This document shows positions 6,379 through 10,129 of a DNA stretch of 10,129 nucleotides, piece by piece. The position numbers and the translations under genes were made by a program. Under the pieces are notes generated by a model. That model saw nothing but the letters and a program-made list of their open reading frames with translations, was not told where the DNA came from and did not search any database. Positions within the stretch are counted from its first letter, which is position 1; the number at the start of each line of letters is the position of its first letter. This DNA comes from JBBIRT01 sp037441725 (GTDB lineage Bacteria; Desulfobacterota; BSN033; UBA1163), in the NCBI GenBank assembly GCA_037441725.1, contig JBBIRT010000116.1, positions 1 to 10,129 of the forward strand. Reading direction: 5' to 3'.

Positions 6379-6403
6379 AAATTCATTCGTTCAAAATGAA
6401 TTT
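6379..6403 (-). terminator. Possible 3'-end hairpin of the RND pump operon
   Basis: AAATTCATT (6379-6387) and AATGAATTT (6395-6403) form a perfect 9-bp stem with a 7-base loop, 16 bases after the pump's stop codon. Downstream in the transcript is an A/T-rich stretch with TTTTT about 16 bases away. The stem is AT-rich and the U-run is not adjacent, so it is at best a weak or atypical terminator. Confidence 0.35.
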
Positions 6404-6419
6404 GCAATCTCTATGCCCA

Positions 6420-9400
6420 TTATTTGTTTTTAAAAACCCTTTTAATCTTTTCTTGAAGATCATCAAGAAGGGTATAGGCCACTGGGATAACAAAAAGGGT
6501 AAGGAGGGTTGAAAGAAACATTCCTCCAAAAGTGGCTCGACCCATCCCTGCTCTCGTTTCCCCTCCAGCACTATATCCCAAAGCCACTGGCAAAACTCCT
6601 AAGAGGGTGGTCACTGCGGTCATCAAAATAGGTCTAAGCCTTACTGGGGAGGCCTGAAGAACCGCCTGATTCCTTTCCAGCCCTCTTTCTCTCAATGTGT
6701 TTGTATAATCAACTAAGAGAATAGAATTCTTGATGACGAGGGCAGTTAAAGTGATCATCCCGATCATGCTGATAATTGAGAGGGTGTCTCCAGTGATGTA
6801 AAGGGCTCCAAAAGCACCCATGGTGCTTAGAGGCAAAGCGAGCATCACTGTCAAAGGGTGGAGAAAGCTATTGAACTGGATGGCCAAGACCATATAGATG
6901 ATGATAATGGCCTGAATCAATGCCATGAGGAGATAGTGAAACGACTCTTGAAAAACCTCGGCATACCCAACAAAGCTATAGGAATACCCGGAGGGAATAA
7001 TCTTTTTTACAAGTTTCTCCACTTCTCGGATCGCCTCTCCAATATTTTTACTACAGTGACATACGCATAGATAGTTGAACTCCTCTGACGGTCTCTCCGA
7101 TTGATTAGATTCGGTCCAACCCCTTCCTCAACCTTTATGACCTGAGCAAGTTTGATCAGTCCTCCTCTTGGGGTTCGTATGGAGATTTGGGAGATATCCT
7201 GAGGATTCATCCGTTGGTCACGGATCAAACGGATCCTTACATCATAACGTTTCGCTCTTTCCGTATCCTTAAATTTTGAAACGGATTGTCCACCGATCAT
7301 CTGCAGGATGGTAGTTGAAATCTCCTGGATCTCAACCCCGATATCAGAAGCCTTGTTTCGATCAATCAGGACTCTGACTTCAGGCCTTGTCAATTCGAGA
7401 TCAGAACTTACATCGACCATCCCAGGACTTTTCATCAGCTCCTCCAGAATCTGAGTGGATATCTTTCCCAGTTTTTCAATCTCTGGACCCTTAATATCAA
7501 ACTGAAGTTGTGTCCCTCTCTTTCCTGACATGGTGATCCCCTGAAAAGGATCTTCCACATAGACCCTTACCCCCGGAATTTCTTGAACTCGATTTCGAAG
7601 CTCATCTATGATCCTCTGCTGGGAACGATTCCTTTCTTTTCGATCCTTGAGGACAACCAAGAGCAGACCCTTATTCACCTCCTGTCGGGTCCCGCTTCCA
7701 ATGGTCGAATAAAGACTTTTCAACTCTGGAAGACTCAAAAGGAGATGTTCCACTCTTTGAATTCTTTCGTCCGTATATTCTAACGTAGAACCAGGAGGAG
7801 CCTCAACCCGAACCATAAAATTACTTTGATCTGATCTCGGGACGAATTCAGATTTTAAGTGGGTTAGCACTACCATACTTCCAGAGAAAATTACCAAAGC
7901 GATGAGGAGGATCAACCAGCGATGGTTTAAGCTAAAGGATAAAATTTTGCGATATCGGTTTTCCAGTTTCTCAAAGAATTGATCGAAGAAATGATAAACG
8001 GCCCCCCTTCTTGCCTCTAATTTCAGAAATCTGGAACAGAGCATAGGAATTAAGATTAAAGCCACAATGAGAGAAACCATCACTGATCCTGCAACCGTCA
8101 CTCCAAACTGAAAGAAAAACCGGCCGATCATTCCTCCCATGAAGGCGACAGGGATAAAGACTGCTGCGATAGAAAAAGTAGCAGCCATGGCTGCAAAGGC
8201 AATCTCTGAGGTTCCTTCTTTTGCTGCTTTGATTGGATCAGCCCCTTCTTCCATATGCCGATAGATGTTCTCAAGGACAATGATCGCATCGTCACAGACC
8301 ACCCCCACCATCATGGAAAGGGCAAGCATGGTCATGTAATTTCTTGTAAACCCCATGAAATACATGATTCCAAAACTGGTGATCAATGAGGTGGGAATGG
8401 AGATGGCTGTAATAATGGTGCTTCGAGTGCTCAGAAGAAAAATGAACATGATCCCGGCAGCCAAAAGTCCTCCTAAAAGCACATCATATTGGACATCTGA
8501 AATGGCTTCCTCTATAAATTTGGAGGAGTCTGAGGCAATTTCAATCTCCACCCCTTGAGGAAGGATTTTTTTAATTTCGGCCAGTCTTTCCTTTACCCTC
8601 CTTGCCACTTCAACAATATTAGCCCCTGATCGTGGAATCACACTCAACCCGATCGAAGGGACCCTGTTGTAGCGTGCAATGGTTCGAATAGGTTCGGTCC
8701 CATCTTCTGCCCACCCCACATCTTTCAAACGGACCGGTGCTCCATTGAACTGGGTAAGGATCAGTTGATTAAATTCATCGATATTCCGCAACTCCCCCAT
8801 ACTTCTGACCGTAAATTCACGATCCACACTTTCAATTATTCCTCCGGGGAGCTCGATATTTCTGGCCAGGAGGGCTTTTGCGATATCATTGGCGGTGAGT
8901 CGATGGGCCTCCATCTTCCTCCCATCAAGCCAGATCCTGATCTCCCTCTTTGCATATCCTTCGAGATTGATCGAACCGACTCCTTGAATCGATTCCAGAT
9001 GGGGTCTTAAGATCTCATCAGCCAGCATGCCCAACTCCTGCTGAGGAAGGTTTCCTTTCATGGCTAACCAGAGGATAGGAATGGCATTGATATCAAGTTT
9101 ATCAATAATGGGGGGATCCATATCAGTAGGCAATCTTCTCTTGGCAAGATCGACTTTGGCCCTCACATCTTGAACTGCCGAGTCAATATCCCGATAGAGT
9201 TCAAACTCCACGATCACCTGTGAAAATCCATATCCACTGGTGGAGGTGATATGTTTCACTCCTTCGATTGTATTAATCTGTTCTTCAATGGGGTCTGTCA
9301 CATCCGTGTCCATGACCTCTGGAGCAGCTCCAAAAAGGGTTGTGGTAATGGTGACCACAGGAAGATCAACCTTCGGAAAAATTTCGATCCCAATCCTCTG

Positions 9401-9487
9401 GTATCCAAGGATCCCAAAAAAGACAAGTGCTAAGGTTATGATGGTAGCGACGACAGGTCTTTTCACAGATAAATCGGATAGAATCAT
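6420..9487 (-). CDS. HAE1-type RND efflux pump (AcrB-like), split by one frameshift
   Basis: This is the inner-membrane proton-driven pump of a tripartite RND efflux system. Read across one missing base near 7045-7051, it has about 1022 residues, the normal length. The N-terminal frame opens MILSDLSVKRPVVATIITLA (TM1). It continues through the first periplasmic domain to the TM4 proton-relay pair Asp399-Asp400 in VCDDAIIVLEN, then a second periplasmic domain. After about residue 812 it runs into stop TAA. The other frame picks up at GKNIGEAIREVEKLV or the near-equivalent VKNIGEAI, and includes the matching relay Lys in LVIKNSILLVDY and the last membrane helices. Both halves of the relay are thus encoded. 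I chose ATG 9487 because GGAG (9494-9497) lies 6 bases ahead; the in-frame TTG at 9499 overlaps that site. The adaptor gene ends 49 bases upstream. The substrate cannot be predicted. Sequencing error and a true disabling mutation are both possible. Confidence 0.93.
7045..7051 (-). other. Frameshift site in the RND pump gene
   Basis: The coding strand reads GTAGTAAAAATATTGG here. Adding one base restores the frame. A sixth A in the A5 tract (7045-7049) gives TVVKNIGEAI, and a second G at 7051 gives TVGKNIGEAI. Without it, translation ends 22 codons later. The homopolymer makes a base-calling or assembly error the first explanation. Confidence 0.85.
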
Positions 9488-9536
9488 AAACCACTCCAAT
9501 GAGATATGAAGAGTAAAATTGAGTTGAGGTCAGCGG

Positions 9537-10129
9537 TTAGGATCGGGGATGGATTTTAACCCTCATCCCATCACTTATTTGTTCGTGGCCAGCAATCACA
9601 ACACAATCCCCATGTTGAATACCCTTGAGGATCTCTACTTTTCCTCCGGATCGAACTCCGATTTCAACTTCATGACGCCTGGCGATTCCATCCCCGACGG
9701 TAAAGGTGTAGAATTTTCCCTCTTGGCTGATGAGGGCGGATTCCGGAATGATCAGGGCAGATGGATTTTGCCCTGCCTGGATGGTTACTTCAGCAAAAAA
9801 ACCGGGTTTGAGCCGATAATCAGAATTTTTGACATGGGCCTTCATCTTCACATTTCTGGTCACAGGATCGACCGTAGGACTGATGTTTTGGATGGTCCCA
9901 AAAAATGTCTCTCCCGTGAAGGCTTTAAGCGTGAATTGGATTCTGCTTCCAATCCGAATCCTTCCAACCCTATTCTCTGGAATATAGAATTCCAGCTCAA
10001 GGGGGTCCATCTGAACAATCCTCATGATTTGATCTTTCGGAGCCACATTCACATGTTCTCCAAGGGCTGCGATCTTGAGATCAACCATCCCCTCAATCGG
10101 CGAAACGATCTGATGGTCCAATAAATTCT
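9537..10129 (-). CDS. RND periplasmic adaptor (membrane fusion protein), N-terminus beyond window
   Basis: This is the C-terminal 196 residues of an AcrA/HlyD-like membrane fusion protein, which links an RND pump to an outer-membrane channel. The reading frame is open to the window end, so the start and the first, usually coiled-coil, half are missing; the TTG at 10121 is not the start. In visible order: the second half of the lipoyl domain (QIVSPIEGMVDLKIAALGEH), a beta-barrel (DPLELEFYIPENRVGRIRIG, then SPTVDPVTRNVKMKAHV and LKPGFFAEV), and the membrane-proximal domain (LIIPESALI, then VEIGVRSGGKVEILKGIQHGD and DGMRVKI). These blocks follow the family order closely. The pump gene starts 49 bases downstream, as expected for an adaptor-pump operon. 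No outer-membrane channel gene is visible. Confidence 0.94.
   Translation of the reverse strand, partial: NLLDHQIVSPIEGMVDLKIAALGEHVNVAPKDQIMRIVQMDPLELEFYIPENRVGRIRIGSRIQFTLKAFTGETFFGTIQNISPTVDPVTRNVKMKAHVKNSDYRLKPGFFAEVTIQAGQNPSALIIPESALISQEGKFYTFTVGDGIARRHEVEIGVRSGGKVEILKGIQHGDCVVIAGHEQISDGMRVKIHPRS

Noticed and set aside
6420..7022. A separate small membrane protein gene starting at ATG 7022
   Set aside because: Its sequence is the exact C-terminal continuation of the RND pump, with conserved residues also encoded upstream of that ATG in the same frame. It is the second half of a frameshifted gene.
9549..10124. Long plus-strand open frame of about 191 codons
   Set aside because: It lies exactly antisense to the RND adaptor, whose protein matches the family throughout. 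The antisense translation shows no recognisable domain.

Overview
The window looks like draft or metagenome-assembled bacterial DNA of moderate GC content. The best guess is a Desulfobacterota-type (deltaproteobacterial) Gram-negative organism, at moderate confidence. The points for this are an RND efflux pump with a periplasmic adaptor (so a double membrane), a small secreted lytic transglycosylase with an N-terminal DUF4124-like segment, and sigma70-like promoters. No rRNA, tRNA, CRISPR array or transposase was seen. Every gene lies on the minus strand, so transcription runs from high to low coordinates. No stretch of more than about 180 bases lacks a gene.

Layout in transcription order: (1) 10129-6420 holds the C-terminal part of an RND membrane-fusion adaptor and then a full-length HAE1-type RND pump, split by one single-base deletion near 7045-7051. 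(2) 6250-6419 is an AT-rich spacer with two perfect inverted repeats and a good sigma70-type promoter whose -35 box lies in one arm of a third inverted repeat. (3) 6249-4986 holds the DUF4124-SLT transglycosylase and pgsA (phosphatidylglycerophosphate synthase). pgsA is crossed by a 57-base run of N that hides part of its catalytic motif. (4) 4985-1 is an apparent operon: a histidinol-dehydrogenase-family enzyme, a periplasmic sugar-type binding protein, a two-domain RbsA-like ATPase and an RbsC-like permease cut by the window edge.

The last block is the most interesting. A HisD-family enzyme sits at the head of a ribose/CUT2-type importer operon with no other histidine-biosynthesis gene in view. 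It keeps the catalytic Glu-His pair and three zinc ligands, but the fourth ligand (Asp360 in E. coli HisD) is Cys, and the residue matching substrate-contacting Ser237 is Gly. I infer a catabolic dehydrogenase for an imported polyol-like or sulfonate-like alcohol, not a biosynthetic HisD. The substrate cannot be read from the sequence. The other genes are ordinary envelope and lipid housekeeping or efflux genes. Both the pgsA gap and the pump frameshift are best explained first as assembly or sequencing problems.
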